From positions 10,111,325-10,175,324 of the forward strand of contig NC_019879.2 in NCBI RefSeq assembly GCF_002234675.1: a stretch of DNA of 64,000 nt, given 5' to 3'. The DNA comes from Oryzias latipes (Eukaryota > Chordata > Actinopteri > Beloniformes > Adrianichthyidae). A program made the translations under genes and the position numbers. The notes under the pieces were generated by a model. That model was given only the letters and a program-made list of their open reading frames with translations, did no database searches and was not told the DNA's origin. Below, in pieces: positions 1-27,061 of this stretch (position 1 is the first letter of the stretch; each line of letters starts with the position of its first letter).

Positions 1-1377
1 GTCTGACATCACAAAATTCAACAGTTTTACTTCAAGTAGCCTAAACTGGACAATTTCATCTTTTCCTTTTTTTTTAAATTCACCTTTTTACAGGCAAGAC
101 TCTTCATGCAACTGCCTACCTATGTAATCACAGGGGGACCCAAGTCCCAAGTGGTGGTCCCTAGCCCGGATAAAATACAGAGTTGTGTCAGGAAGGACAT
201 CCAGCGTAAAAATCTCTTCCAAAACCAAATGTGCAGATCAGTGAAAGCTTCAGGCAACCCCTGAAGGGATGTGCTGAAAGGTGAACAACCTTTTTACGTT
301 AAAATAGTTCTTTTAGTCACCTTTAATCCCAATCATAGGTTTGTTTAAGACATGCTAAACAGAACCAAGTGTAAAATACTGTTAGCGATGGATTTCCAAT
401 AAACCAGTCTGGTTTCTGTTTGATTCACAAAAAACAAGTAGGATTACATAATCGATACTTAAATATTTGAATATAACAAATAGGTTTTGTTATATTAAGG
501 AACTCCAAAACTTGGATATCTGACTTGATTTAACTTTATGTTAAGCTCAACTCACAGCAAGGGAGGGATTGTTGTCATTTGGAAAGGTCAGATCATGCAA
601 AATCTGAATCAAGAAAAATTAATTCCCCGTATTATATCTGCCCATCAAACCATTTTTTAGAAAAATAAATCATATTTGAACTATTTGTAAATGGAAATAA
701 GGCAACAGCAGCAATTGATAAGTTCACTTTACATTTGCATCTAAAGACATCAATCAAACTCTAGACAAGTGGAAAAAGAAATGAGTTTCATAAATACAAT
801 AAATTGAAAATAAAGTAACATGAGGTGGAAGTACGTAGAGTTGCTTAGGTAATTTTTGAGTTGTTTTTTTTTGCAGAACATTATTAACTGAAAACTTATG
901 AAATAATTAAATCAAGGTAAAAGCTGTAAACCCAGAAATCACTGTAGAACCCAGAAACTGTGACTTCAGTTCACTTCTTTCCCTTCGATTAGAGGAACTA
1001 AATGTAACATGAGACAGTTCATGAGAACTTTTAATAAATAATGCAGTGATACTTTTAGGGTTCATCGAAAACTATAGGTATGTTTGCATTTGAAACCATC
1101 TCAGGAAGATGACAAAAGACCAAACAGAAGCAGAATCACAGTTAGAGGTCAGTGTGATCTGAACTGAAACCTATGAACCCATATTTCTCAAAAACTTGAA
1201 AGAGGTGATAATGGGCAGACCAACCCCCACCCTTATAGAGAAAATGAACATTTTACTCAGATAATATGTTTGTACATTCACAGAAGTCTGTAAAATATTT
1301 TTGTATAGTGCATAATTGGAATTTGATAACTTATTATTGTGCTATTTTATACAATACATAAGTGTGTTCATCTGTCC
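1..1377. other. Left flank, no gene recognised
   Basis: This is AT-rich non-coding sequence downstream (3') of inpp4a. I see no splice-flanked reading frame, RNA gene or clear repeat termini in it. Some of it could be decayed transposon sequence that cannot be recognised without a repeat library. Confidence 0.5.
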
Positions 1378-1980
1378 TGTTGTTATGGAGAGAAATTAGA
1401 CTCAGTCGGATTTGTGCGTGCGTAATTCTTGATTTGTGCGTAAATTAGGATTTGTGTTTGCATATTCTTGCTTTGTTCGTGCGTAAATTAGGATTTGTGC
1501 ATAAATTTGGATTTGTGCGTGATTTGTTACTCACATAATACGTTTTGTGTATAAGTTAAAAAAATATAAAATGAAAAAAATACAAAATGCAATTTACGTA
1601 TGCACAAATTAAGATTACAACAGCTTGAAACTACTTACACACACACATCTTTAAAAAACACGCACGAATCCCTTGTTACGCACACACAAAGCCAAAGTTA
1701 CGCACGGATCTACCGTGAGACTGTTTTCACGTCTCACAAATTCGTCCGTAAGTGCTGCGTTTAAATACCAGTGGAATGCTCGGTCATTAGAATTTTCCTA
1801 TCAGCCTTCCCTTCTAAACGTATTTCCTTCAGTGGGTGTAGCAGGGCTTAAAAAAACTTTAAAGGAAAATAAAAATTATCGTCTGAGAATATGAAGTTCA
1901 CTTTTAAACGCTAATATATATGTTAAAAGTATATTATTCTCAGAGACACCGAATTGATACAAAATGCGTAACAGGAACGA

Positions 1981-1994
1981 CCAGTAGGGGGCAC
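1981..1994 (+). promoter_or_regulatory. CTCF-core-like site in the foldback centre
   Basis: CCAGTAGGGGGCAC fits the degenerate vertebrate CTCF core CCASYAGRKGGCRS at every position. It lies about 55 bp before the ATG exon in the foldback spacer. A single motif match can occur by chance; binding is not shown. Confidence 0.45.
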
Positions 1995-2003
1995 TGTTTT
2001 TTT

Positions 2004-2013
2004 CTTCCGGAAA
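2004..2013. promoter_or_regulatory. ETS-type site CTTCCGGAAA
   Basis: A palindromic CTTCCGGAAA lies 38 bp upstream of an ATG with a good Kozak context. ETS sites of this kind are typical of TATA-less housekeeping promoters close to the transcription start. It suggests that the foldback spacer is promoter DNA. Confidence 0.4.
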
Positions 2014-2050
2014 ATTCAAAGGCAGTCAGACTGAGAGAGTCACGGGAAGA

Positions 2051-2083
2051 ATGGCGGCCAATCTCGGTGGTCAGCGCCCCGAA
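2051..2083 (+). other. First-exon-like segment inside the foldback element
   Basis: An ATG with A at -3 and G at +4 opens eleven codons (MAANLGGQRPE) that run into a consensus donor, GAA followed by gtaagt. Together with the CTCF-like and ETS-like motifs upstream this looks like the 5' end of a housekeeping-type gene: promoter, 5'UTR, first coding exon and the start of an intron. I do not recognise the protein. No matching second exon is evident before the right arm. The segment is either a captured copy of a host gene 5' end or, less likely, the true first exon of a plus-strand gene that continues elsewhere. Confidence 0.45.
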
Positions 2084-3280
2084 GTAAGTAGCCTCTATGT
2101 TCAACACTAACATCTACTGTCTTCATGTATTGATTGAGTCATTGTCTGGATACGTTTAGAAGGGAAGGCTGATAGGAAAATTCTAATGACCGAGCATTCC
2201 ACTGGTATTTAAACGCAGCACTTACGGACGAATTTGTGAGACGTGAAAACAGTCTCACGGTAGATCCGTGCGTAACTTTGGCTTTGTGTGTGCGTAACAA
2301 GGGATTCGTGCGTGTTTTTTAAAGATGTGTGTGTGTAAGTAGTTTCAAGCTGTTGTAATCTTAATTTGTGCATAAGTAAATTGCATTTTGTATTTTTTTC
2401 ATTTTATATTTTTTTAACGTATACACAAAACGTATTATGTGAGTAACAAATCACGCACAAATCCAAATTTATGCACAAATCCTAATTTACGCACGCACAA
2501 AGCAAGAATATGCATACACAAATCCTAATTTACGCACAAATCAAGAATTACGCACGCACAAATCCGACTGAGTCTAATTTCTCTCCATATGTTGTCAACA
2601 AACAACTACTTAATCAAACAAAATATCACTTTGAATTTTGCTACAACAAAGACTTTAGTTTAAAAAGTTATTTTCCATTATTATTTTTTATGCTAAACAT
2701 TGACGCTCCTCACCATTGAGATCATTCTGTGGTCTCTTAGCAAAACTGCAACTTTGATTGGACACCTGTAAGTAATAAATAAAAAACTTTTTAAACTTAA
2801 GCAGATCAAAAATGACAAAATTACAATTCAATGTGGCCAAATATTGTTTCCAGTTCACTTCAGTTTCTTTAAAGCACTCCAATTCACAACCAAGCTCAAC
2901 TCAAAGAGCTGCACAAAATATCCAAGAAACATCAAACCAACAAAAGTCACTAAAGGTCATTTACAGATATTTATTCTTTGTTTCAGATAAGGTCAAATGA
3001 ATCTGATTTTGTAATCATGGGCTATATAAGTAACCAACAGTGTAGTGCCCTTGCTCACTTCTGGCCCAGATGTGTGAGGCTTAGGAGCTTTCTCACCTGA
3101 CCTTTACATTTATTTTATGAAGTTTACTTGGGTATAAGTGTAGAAAGTATAACGTGTATGTGTAGTGTAGGAAGTATACTAATTAAATACTTCTTCAGAC
3201 AAAAGGGGAACAAGTTAAGTTTAAAATATATAGACTGTATAAATAAGCTTAAAGTATACTGCTTCACGTTTAGTACAGAC

Positions 3281-3836
3281 TAAGGCTGAATCTGAATTCT
3301 TTTATCCTCAGAAGACAGTGGACTCATAAATAATAGTCGCAAAACTCTCATTTTAATTAAATTTTAACTTTGTGAAATTGATGACGTCATATCCACCATT
3401 AAAAAAAAGACAAAAAAAGTAGTGAGTATGGTGTCCGAATTGGTTTCAAAATTCACACAAGTGCTGCACTATAGAGTTTTTTAGTAGTTAGGGGTTAGAG
3501 TGGGAATTCAGACACAACCTTAGAATTAGGACATTACTCCCACTCGATGACATCATCAATAGTCACGGGTCAGCTACGTTAGCGCGGAGCTGCTGGCGCT
3601 CGGAAATACATAACATCAGTTTTATATCTTTAGATAGGTAATGCTAAATCAAAGTCATTAATTGCATTTAAATGCAAACTATAGAGGCGAAACACTCTCG
3701 CGGCGAAGGGATGGCGAGGCCTAGGGTTAGCCCTTAAAAAAACTATTTCGGACAACCCTACCCCTTCATATGTCCCTACAATTGGAGGGGTAAGGAGAAG
3801 CCGGAGGGTTAGGGGAAGAATGTGGATTCAGCCTTA
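3281..3836. mobile_element. Non-autonomous DNA element, 556 bp
   Basis: The two ends are inverted copies: TAAGGCTGAATCTGAATTC at 3281 and its near complement ending at 3836. There is no coding sequence. An internal stretch around 3417-3540 (a GTGTCCGAATT...AGTAGTTAGGG pattern) recurs near 46208-46330, so this is a multicopy family in the window. The superfamily is unknown. Confidence 0.6.
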
Positions 3837-4003
3837 AGTATACTTGTAGTACACTTAAACTGATTATTTTTTGCTAAGGAAGTGCAAAGAAAAAAGAAAA
3901 GAAAGAAAACCTTCATTTGGTTTGGTTGGCTTTGACATTGAACTCCAGGGAGTGGACCAAACCACCTGAAAACACTTAGAGGAGCTGGTTCTTAAAATAA
4001 TTG

Positions 4004-4908
4004 TGCATTTTGTGGGACAAGCACCAAATTTGGAATGATTATAACTGACTAACCCCAGTTTCAGAAAAGCACGTTTGCCCCAATTAAATTAAAGAGTTTA
4101 AAGTATATTATATGTATAATAGTATTCTGTAGAAATCCTTTAAGTTAAAAGACTGTATTTTGTGCCCCAACAGCCTATGTATTGCTGAGACTGAGGTAAA
4201 AAGAGATCAAATATGTTTGTAACAACTGAGTTTATGGTCGACATCTTTAATAATAACAGCCATTTGGGATTTTTCTCATGGCAAACATGCTTTGTTGAAA
4301 GAGGGGATCCTCAAGGCAGTGTCACACAGCCGTGCAATATGCGCAATTATACCACAAAAGAAAATTGGTCATATGTGGAAAAAATGAGAAAAGTTGTGGT
4401 CTTTACGTGAATCTTTTGTATCACAAATGAACCACGATAAAACCATGGAAAACGTACGAATAAACCATGCAAAGAACATGTCAATCAATGTAGAACTTGA
4501 ACCATAGGTAATTACTGCGCTGTTTACATGCAATTCATTAGGGCTTCATGCGTTAATTACATTCATTTAACGTGATATGTGCGTTTCATACGCGATGTAA
4601 AAGTTATACATTGGTGGTACATGCGTGTATTCCGTTATAGATGGAAAAACTACATTAATTATGTATAATTAACGTCGTAATTCTCAACCAAAAATTTTGA
4701 GCAGCTCAAAACTGAATTCTCGTAAAGACCCATTGGACGAAACCTTCATCAGACATCTGCCCACATCAACAAATGACGAACACAAGAAACACTTGCGAAT
4801 TACATATATTATGCATGTATCATAAAAGACCGAACTTTCATACATAAAAAATGTAGATAGTGTTAGTGTGACATAATGGCACATTTGGTGCTTGTACCAC
4901 AAAATGTA
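4004..4908. mobile_element. Non-autonomous DNA element, about 905 bp
   Basis: The terminal inverted repeats are about 30 bp long: TGCATTTTGTGGGACAAGC at 4004 and its imperfect complement ending at 4908, both followed by the CACCAAAT pattern. Further inverted similarity occurs inside (GTCTTTACG near 4397 and CGTAAAGAC near 4722). No transposase is visible. Confidence 0.55.
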
Positions 4909-6168
4909 GGATTTATCTGCGACTGGACCGACTCCACTAACTGTGAAGTAACAACAGTCTGTGCTGGTTCATGAAATGAGCACAAAACAAAAAATACTTG
5001 AGGAATGAAAGCAGTTTGTGCTTCTAGAAAACTGACTATACTTTAAATATCTGCACCCCCACTCTGGAATACTTTTACTGAGAAGAAATGTTCCCGCTTT
5101 TTATTTTGATCTCGCTTTGGGTTAGACATTTTTCTACTTGGTGTGGACTTGAAGATTGGTTGGAAGGTCTGTCAACATGCAAACTGTCGCTGAACAACTA
5201 CAGTTCACTTATAGAAGAATAAGACCTAGATTTTTAGGTTTCTGCTTTGGTTCCAAGCAGATTTAAGAGGAATTTTTACACAAACAAATTTAAGAAAACT
5301 GTAATACAAAACCATGATTCCAAATGACTATGATTTTGAACACATAAAATGTACAACACCAAGTCTTGGAGGGTAGAATCAGTATGAACTTCACTAAAAT
5401 GAGTGAACAGACCTCAAAAGAGGAACATTGACAAATAAATAGGCTAATGATCTTTTTACAGAAGAAAAAGGTTGGAGGAGAGCTCCAAAAAGCTTTATAT
5501 TAACTGTAATGTAAGAGTCTGCAGAAGGCAAACTCAAAATGATGTTTTTTGCTCATTTAAAGACTGTTTAACGCGTAAAGATAAAAAAAAAATATGTGAA
5601 AGCTTTGAAAAATGAATAATATTGGTAAAACGCACCACTGACGGAACATTTCTGTTTCACTTAACTGTTCAGAGTAAAAGACATTTACAGCTGGTGATGA
5701 TGCTTAAGATGCAGAGTAGCTGTCAAAGCTCTGTGGCACAAATCAAAGAGTGGAATGTAAGGCTTTCATGTTTTTACTGCATTAAGCTTGTTGACACAAA
5801 AACAGAATCTGCTTTTACCAGAACTAAAGCAGAAAACAAAATTTGACTTAAACAAATCTCTACACATTTCTTTAAATTAACCAGTGAAAATAAATAAGAG
5901 GAGAAGTGGTTCTCAATGCTACAACCGCCATGACCACTGCAGTGTGGGGTTAAGCCGTGTCCTGCTTGTGAAGTGGATGTGAAAGTGTTTGATTCTAGTT
6001 CTACTGGGGGGGGGGGGGGGGGGGGGGGGGGCATCTACAGTAGCGATGGCACTTTTAGACATTAACCATTGGACTAAACAAAAAAAAAGGGCTACTGTTC
6101 CAGTTTATGTTGTGTGATCTTTTTCCCTCACTGTGAAGTCTTTGGGTTTCTGACACGAACATGTCCAC
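4909..6168. other. inpp4a 3' flank, no gene
   Basis: This stretch follows the inpp4a stop codon on the minus strand and must include its 3'UTR, but I see no convincing polyadenylation signal close to the stop. A tract of 26 consecutive G lies at 6006-6031 (C-rich on the transcript strand). Nothing else is recognised. Confidence 0.4.
6006..6031. repeat. Poly-G tract (26 bp)
   Basis: An uninterrupted run of G on the plus strand, about 140 bp beyond the inpp4a stop codon. It is therefore probably in the 3'UTR as poly-C. The length in the assembly may be inexact, as is usual for homopolymers. Confidence 0.9.
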
Positions 6169-21813
<15,645 letters not shown>

Positions 21814-22857
21814 GGCGGACTCACGTCAGAGCTGAGGATGAACTCAAGAGACAAAGCGACGTCAAGTAGAAGAGGAATCCGTTTTAGGACACTTGTGGGG
21901 GGGTGGTCTGCCAGTAAACAGTCTGGAGGAAGAGCAAAAAGAAAAACCCAGAATGAATGCCTAATATTAAGGGCTGGGTGACACCTCCAAATCACTAAAT
22001 CAATCACAAATTGATTAAATATACTTTTATTTGTCAAATCTCTCCTCTAAAACCAATTTGGTTATGAAAACCGTTTTCACAAAATTAGTGGCTTAAACTA
22101 AAAATTAAAAAATCTTACATTTTAAAAAGAGAAAAGCTGTTTTTAGCATGAAGAAAATGAAAACCAGGCAATAGATTTGATCCATCAATATAGCATTTCT
22201 ATGATTTCAGCCCAAATTAGATCCCCTTTTTTCTTTAGTGCGACATCGCAGTAAAAAAAAAAAGTTAATTAGTAAAAGCCTTGCTGATGTCGAGACTGAA
22301 ATGGATCTAAAAATGTGTTTCCTGTGACACGTCATTCTGAGATGAACAGCAGATGAGGGCTCGTGCCTTCTTCTCCGTTTGTGGAATCTTGAACAAATTC
22401 AGTGGGAAAAAAAGTTGCAGCTTCTCTCACAGCAGGGGAAATGAAACGCTGCACCAGCCTCTTTAGTCTCTGAGCCCGTTTGCCATTTAAATACTCACTT
22501 CTGCTTTCATTGAAATGAATCTCCCCGACACCCGAATTTCAGAAACAGATGCCGTTCTTCTAAGAATTTTTACAACTATTCAAATCAGTTGTTGGCTGAA
22601 GACGTTTATTCTTTCATACAAACATAAATGTATGTTTTCATGCCTTTTAAGATAAGTATCTATAAAGGTGAAGGAGAAAATAGTCTCTACAGAGAAGGCT
22701 GTGCAATGCACAATGTAATTGGAAAGATTTAAAACCTTGTTTTTGGACATTGAAGATATTTTAACAGGATTGAAGTTGTTTGAACTTATTTTTTGCCCTA
22801 CACCTTTCCCAGCTTTTCTCAAAATCAGCACAGTCGAGAACCTTTTTGTCTCAATAA

Positions 22858-23410
22858 AGTCCCCCTCTGATTATATTTGGATCGATTATAAAAGCGCTCC
22901 TTTAATTACGATTTTGCCGTTTTTAGGCAAAATGACAAAAAAAATATTGTTTTATAGGACATGCTTTCTGCAGAAACTCACCACTGAGTTGTGGGCGGGA
23001 TTGTTGACGCGGAAGTAAGCCTCCACTGATATCCCATCATCCCTTTGTTTACACTCTCTCCTGCTCACACCCTCAACCTAACATTAGCGGTGCAACAAAA
23101 ATGGCGAACAATAATCAGAGCTATCCAACCGTACAGTTTTGATACAGATTCCAGCTGAGACGAGAAAAAAACAAAGAGACGTACGTCGATCTATTTGTCT
23201 GCAAGTGGATGATCAGAATGGAGCGGAGCAGGGAGACTTTGGCCCACTTTCTCAGTTTCTACATCACAATTGAGAGGCATTTTAAACAGCATTTTCTTTA
23301 ATCTGCTCCTGATCCATCACGATTTGAAAAAAGAAATACTCAGTTTTGATCTTAAATTCTTTTATGTACAGTATTTCCTCCGTCATGTGAAAAAGACCAC
23401 AAGAAGATGT
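22858..23410 (-). repeat. YxFEP repeat family, copy C (inverted)
   Basis: Reverse-orientation copy: CTCTGATTATATTTGG, CTTTCTGCAGAAACTCA, GTGGGCGGGATTGTTG, an ATG frame at 23101 (MANNNQSYPTVQF then stop), GAAATACTCAG and TATTTCCTCCGTCATG. It lies upstream of inpp4a. Confidence 0.6.
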
Positions 23411-24086
23411 TAAAAAACAATTTTCATCGAAGTCTGTCTTTAAGAGCTCAGATCTAGAAATGAGGACATTTTTATTCAAATCAGATTAAATCATTTAGCT
23501 CCAAACTCTTGACAAAGGAAAATCTTGATTTAAGCCTCAATAACCTCAAAATGTACTGAAAGTTTTGAATCAGTTTGAAGGATTTTATTTTAAAGCTAAG
23601 AAAATGTTGACAAGTTAGACTGGCATTCATTGTCATTATTTAAGAAGCAAAAATGTGCATTTATGTCCACAAAATAAGAACTGGTTTTAGATTTTATGAG
23701 GATTTATTAAGATAGGACAACTTGTATTAAGATGGTATTCTCATTTTATTCATATTTTGTTCTAAAATGAGTAATTTCCACTTATTACACACTGCCACTG
23801 TAATCAAAATGAACTACTGGTACATAAAATTTTTTTTTTGCTTAGAACTCTTTTCATTTATGAATGTTTGTGTGGAACTTGCTGTTTCTGAATTTTGTTA
23901 AGTTAAATTAGCAGATAATTCTATTATTTACTAGTGATATTCTTCTTAAGATGAGTGTTCTTTTCCTATTTTTAGGCAACCTCTTTCTGCTGTGTAGAAG
24001 CACATACGGCTGCTCAAAGGGTGCAGGAAACCACAGCAGTGCCAAGTGTGCCATAAGAAGATACTTGGCTCCTCTAAAACTTACAC

Positions 24087-25086
24087 NNNNNNNNNNNNNN
24101 NNNNNNNNNNNNNNNNNNNNNNNNNNNNNNNNNNNNNNNNNNNNNNNNNNNNNNNNNNNNNNNNNNNNNNNNNNNNNNNNNNNNNNNNNNNNNNNNNNNN
24201 NNNNNNNNNNNNNNNNNNNNNNNNNNNNNNNNNNNNNNNNNNNNNNNNNNNNNNNNNNNNNNNNNNNNNNNNNNNNNNNNNNNNNNNNNNNNNNNNNNNN
24301 NNNNNNNNNNNNNNNNNNNNNNNNNNNNNNNNNNNNNNNNNNNNNNNNNNNNNNNNNNNNNNNNNNNNNNNNNNNNNNNNNNNNNNNNNNNNNNNNNNNN
24401 NNNNNNNNNNNNNNNNNNNNNNNNNNNNNNNNNNNNNNNNNNNNNNNNNNNNNNNNNNNNNNNNNNNNNNNNNNNNNNNNNNNNNNNNNNNNNNNNNNNN
24501 NNNNNNNNNNNNNNNNNNNNNNNNNNNNNNNNNNNNNNNNNNNNNNNNNNNNNNNNNNNNNNNNNNNNNNNNNNNNNNNNNNNNNNNNNNNNNNNNNNNN
24601 NNNNNNNNNNNNNNNNNNNNNNNNNNNNNNNNNNNNNNNNNNNNNNNNNNNNNNNNNNNNNNNNNNNNNNNNNNNNNNNNNNNNNNNNNNNNNNNNNNNN
24701 NNNNNNNNNNNNNNNNNNNNNNNNNNNNNNNNNNNNNNNNNNNNNNNNNNNNNNNNNNNNNNNNNNNNNNNNNNNNNNNNNNNNNNNNNNNNNNNNNNNN
24801 NNNNNNNNNNNNNNNNNNNNNNNNNNNNNNNNNNNNNNNNNNNNNNNNNNNNNNNNNNNNNNNNNNNNNNNNNNNNNNNNNNNNNNNNNNNNNNNNNNNN
24901 NNNNNNNNNNNNNNNNNNNNNNNNNNNNNNNNNNNNNNNNNNNNNNNNNNNNNNNNNNNNNNNNNNNNNNNNNNNNNNNNNNNNNNNNNNNNNNNNNNNN
25001 NNNNNNNNNNNNNNNNNNNNNNNNNNNNNNNNNNNNNNNNNNNNNNNNNNNNNNNNNNNNNNNNNNNNNNNNNNNNNNNNNNNNNN
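24087..25086. other. Assembly gap of exactly 1000 N
   Basis: The round number indicates a fixed-size placeholder, not a measured length. The right edge continues in a repeat (25087 onward), so repeat content probably caused the gap. Confidence 1.
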
Positions 25087-25314
25087 AGGTTTCTATCCGA
25101 TGAACATGCCCTGTTAAAATCAGGTTTGTACTATAAAGCATATGGAGGTGCTCGCGAAAACAAATTTTGCAGGTGGCGCTATCGAGCCATTTTTGTTTAC
25201 CTATGCCGTTCTCCTATAAAATATGAAATTTTTCGCGACTCCTGATGTGTATACAAAATTTGGTGAGTTTTGGGGTATGTTAAAGGCCTCAAAAAGGCGA
25301 CGGAAAAGTCGGAA

Positions 25315-25348
<34 letters not shown>

Positions 25349-25560
25349 CCTAACAGATACAATAGGGTCCTTGCACTCCGTGCTCGGGCCCTAATAAACA
25401 TTCGAATTACAATAGGGTCCTTGCACTCCGTGCTCGGGCCCTAATAATAATAATAATAAACATTCGAATTACAATAGGGTCCTTGCACTCCGTGCTCGGG
25501 CCCTAATAAACATTCGAATTACAATAGGGTCCTTGCACTCCGTGCTCGGGCCCTAAAAAA
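25087..25560 (+). repeat. Interspersed repeat with (AAT)n and GC-rich tandem units
   Basis: 25087-25310 (AGGTGGCGCTATCGAGCC..., TTTGGTGAGTTTTGGGG) leads into (AAT)n at 25316-25346. Four copies of a 35-bp unit beginning ACAATAGGGTCCTTGCACTC follow at 25359, 25409, 25471 and 25521, with periods of 50, 62 and 50 bp. The period differences come from inserted AAT units and an ACATTCGAATT linker. It is a known style of fish repeat; I do not assign a family. Confidence 0.75.
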
Positions 25561-25600
25561 CCTCTGCAATGAACTTCTATTTTTAGCCATGAATCTGCTC

Positions 25601-25608
25601 TGACGTCA
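25601..25608. promoter_or_regulatory. Full CRE palindrome TGACGTCA
   Basis: A perfect cAMP-response element lies 150 bp upstream of the ATG at 25758, with an A/T-rich AAATAAAAAC 12 bp further on that might act as a TATA-like element. It supports, but does not prove, a promoter for the small reading frame next to it. Confidence 0.35.
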
Positions 25609-25757
25609 CCCGGCACGTCCAAATAAAAACACAGCGGCCTGGTAGTGGTGCACATGTGGAAGCGTAAGTTTCCACACAGGCAGACAAAGCTCTCTCTGAC
25701 ACTTTAGCCTCCGCTTTGGCTCCTCAAACAGAGACCCAAGCAGATGACAATTGCAGC

Positions 25758-25958
25758 ATGGATGCTCTGCCTCATTACGCCGCTGTCAGCTGGAGACGCC
25801 TTTTAACACGCCGTGATCTGCAGTGCCTGGAGCGCTGTAGGAAGCTCTATATGAAGCCTGCAGTGGATGTTGATGTAAAGCCACAGGGAGCAGTGCAACG
25901 TCGTCATTTCATGTGTCTCACTGCCATCAACCACATGCTGAAGAGGATGCTCATCTGA
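25758..25958 (+). CDS. Unrecognised small reading frame, 66 aa
   Basis: The ATG at 25758 opens 66 codons ending in TGA: MDALPHYAAVSWRRLL, then TRRDLQCLERCRKLYM, and near the end RRHFMCLTAINHMLKRMLI. Composition is gene-like (basic, Arg/Leu/Cys-rich, few rare codons) and GC content is higher than in the surroundings. The frame is open upstream to at least 25716. There is a CRE 150 bp before it and no splice site is needed. I know no family for it. It lies between inpp4a and slc9a2, just beyond a repeat, so it may also be a transposon or chance frame. It has no signal peptide or membrane segment. Confidence 0.3.
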   Translation: MDALPHYAAVSWRRLLTRRDLQCLERCRKLYMKPAVDVDVKPQGAVQRRHFMCLTAINHMLKRMLI

Positions 25959-26590
25959 TGAAACGCATGAAAACGCCACATGAACTTTCAGCCTCCATCC
26001 AATTCTTCTGTTTTTTTTTATCAACTCACTGAAGGGATTCAGTTCACACAAAATCCTAAAAAGTTGAATTTTCCCATGATCCTTTTCCACTGCATCAAAG
26101 CTGAAAGTAATCTGTGCTCATTTTATTTAAGTCTGTCCTAAATGTACTTAAAATGTAAACGCATTTTTAAAAAAATTACATCATCCTAATTTTTGTTCAG
26201 CTAATATTAATGTTTTTAAAAAAATATTTAAAGCCTTTGATAAATCCTAAACTATAAATAAGAAAGCAGTTTTGCACATCTGGTGCTTTGCTTTTTGTGT
26301 CACAACTTTCTGTTTAAATTATTACATTGGTCTAACAGTTGATCTGTGAATTTTCTCAAGTTTTTATTACCCGAAAATCTGTAATTAAAAATATATCAGA
26401 TGCGTTTTAATCAAAACATCTGCAGATTAAATACAAGTTTTGGTTTTTAAAAATGTAAAAGCTGTACAAATTGGAAAACCATTTTTATAAAAAACAGTAA
26501 ATCACCTTAAATATTTAATAGTGCCATGCAGACTGCAATAAGTAAGGGTTAATGGCCAATGAAGCGTGCATTATTACTTTTTAACGCACG

Positions 26591-26628
26591 CCGTGGAAGC
26601 CTGAACCGTCCGACGCGTGCTTCCACGG
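26591..26628. other. 10-bp perfect hairpin
   Basis: CCGTGGAAGC at 26591-26600 and GCTTCCACGG at 26619-26628 are perfect complements around an 18-nt loop rich in CG. It lies in otherwise AT-rich intergenic DNA. It is possibly the core of an unrecognised palindromic repeat. Confidence 0.5.
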
Positions 26629-26879
26629 AGCAACTGTATAGGGAGTTCTTCTGCAAAATCTACAACTTCTAATTCCAACATTTTTTGCCAAGCAGCTTTC
26701 CAGTGATGATTAAAAAAATTCCCCTTTCTGTTTCCCACTCCCTTCTGGGGGAGCGGGAGTGATTTCCAGATTCCAGTTGGCTCGTCTGTGCTCCTGCTCC
26801 TGTTCCTGGCCGTGGACCTCGCCTCAGGCTCATCTGTGCTCCTACTTTTTTCATTTTTGTCATGGAATGTGTTTTTTTT

Positions 26880-27061
26880 AGGGGTTTTTCCTTACCGAGT
26901 AAGGGCAGGGATGCCCAGTTTAGCCCAGTCTGTATAGTTTAGTTTAATAATCACCTATTGTATTTTACGTATTCTGTGATTCTATTTAGTACAATTACTG
27001 GTGTAAAGCCCATTGAGACAACCGTGTTGTAATACTGGGCTATATAAATAAAATAAAATAA
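26880..27061 (+). mobile_element. LINE 3' tail fragment
   Basis: GGGGTTTTTCCTTACCGAG...GTAAAGCCCATTGAGACAAC...TACTGGGCTATATAAATAAA followed by AAAATAAAAT is the typical 3' end of fish L2-clade elements. The same tail, in reverse, is nested in the Tc1 copy near 43600. No coding part remains. Confidence 0.6.

Larger units (their letters stand above)
1384..2589. mobile_element. Foldback-type element with 440-bp inverted arms
   Basis: Seen: the left arm (1384-1823) and right arm (2150-2589) are near-perfect reverse complements of equal length, with only scattered substitutions. The outer ends read TATGGAGAGAAATTAGAC and its complement. The six bases TGTTGT lie immediately outside both ends (1378-1383 and 2590-2595) as a direct target-site duplication. 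The outer part of each arm is built of degenerate units of about 20 bp containing GGATTTGTGCGTAAATTA. The 326-bp centre is unique and contains promoter-like sequence and a short ATG exon, listed separately. No transposase is present, so the element is non-autonomous. Known: foldback elements have long inverted repeats made of subrepeats. The superfamily is not assigned. An assembly-made palindrome is unlikely because of the matched target duplication. Confidence 0.85.

Noticed and set aside
24046..25245. Long open frames of 355-399 codons across the N run
   Set aside because: They consist almost entirely of undetermined bases; no coding evidence.
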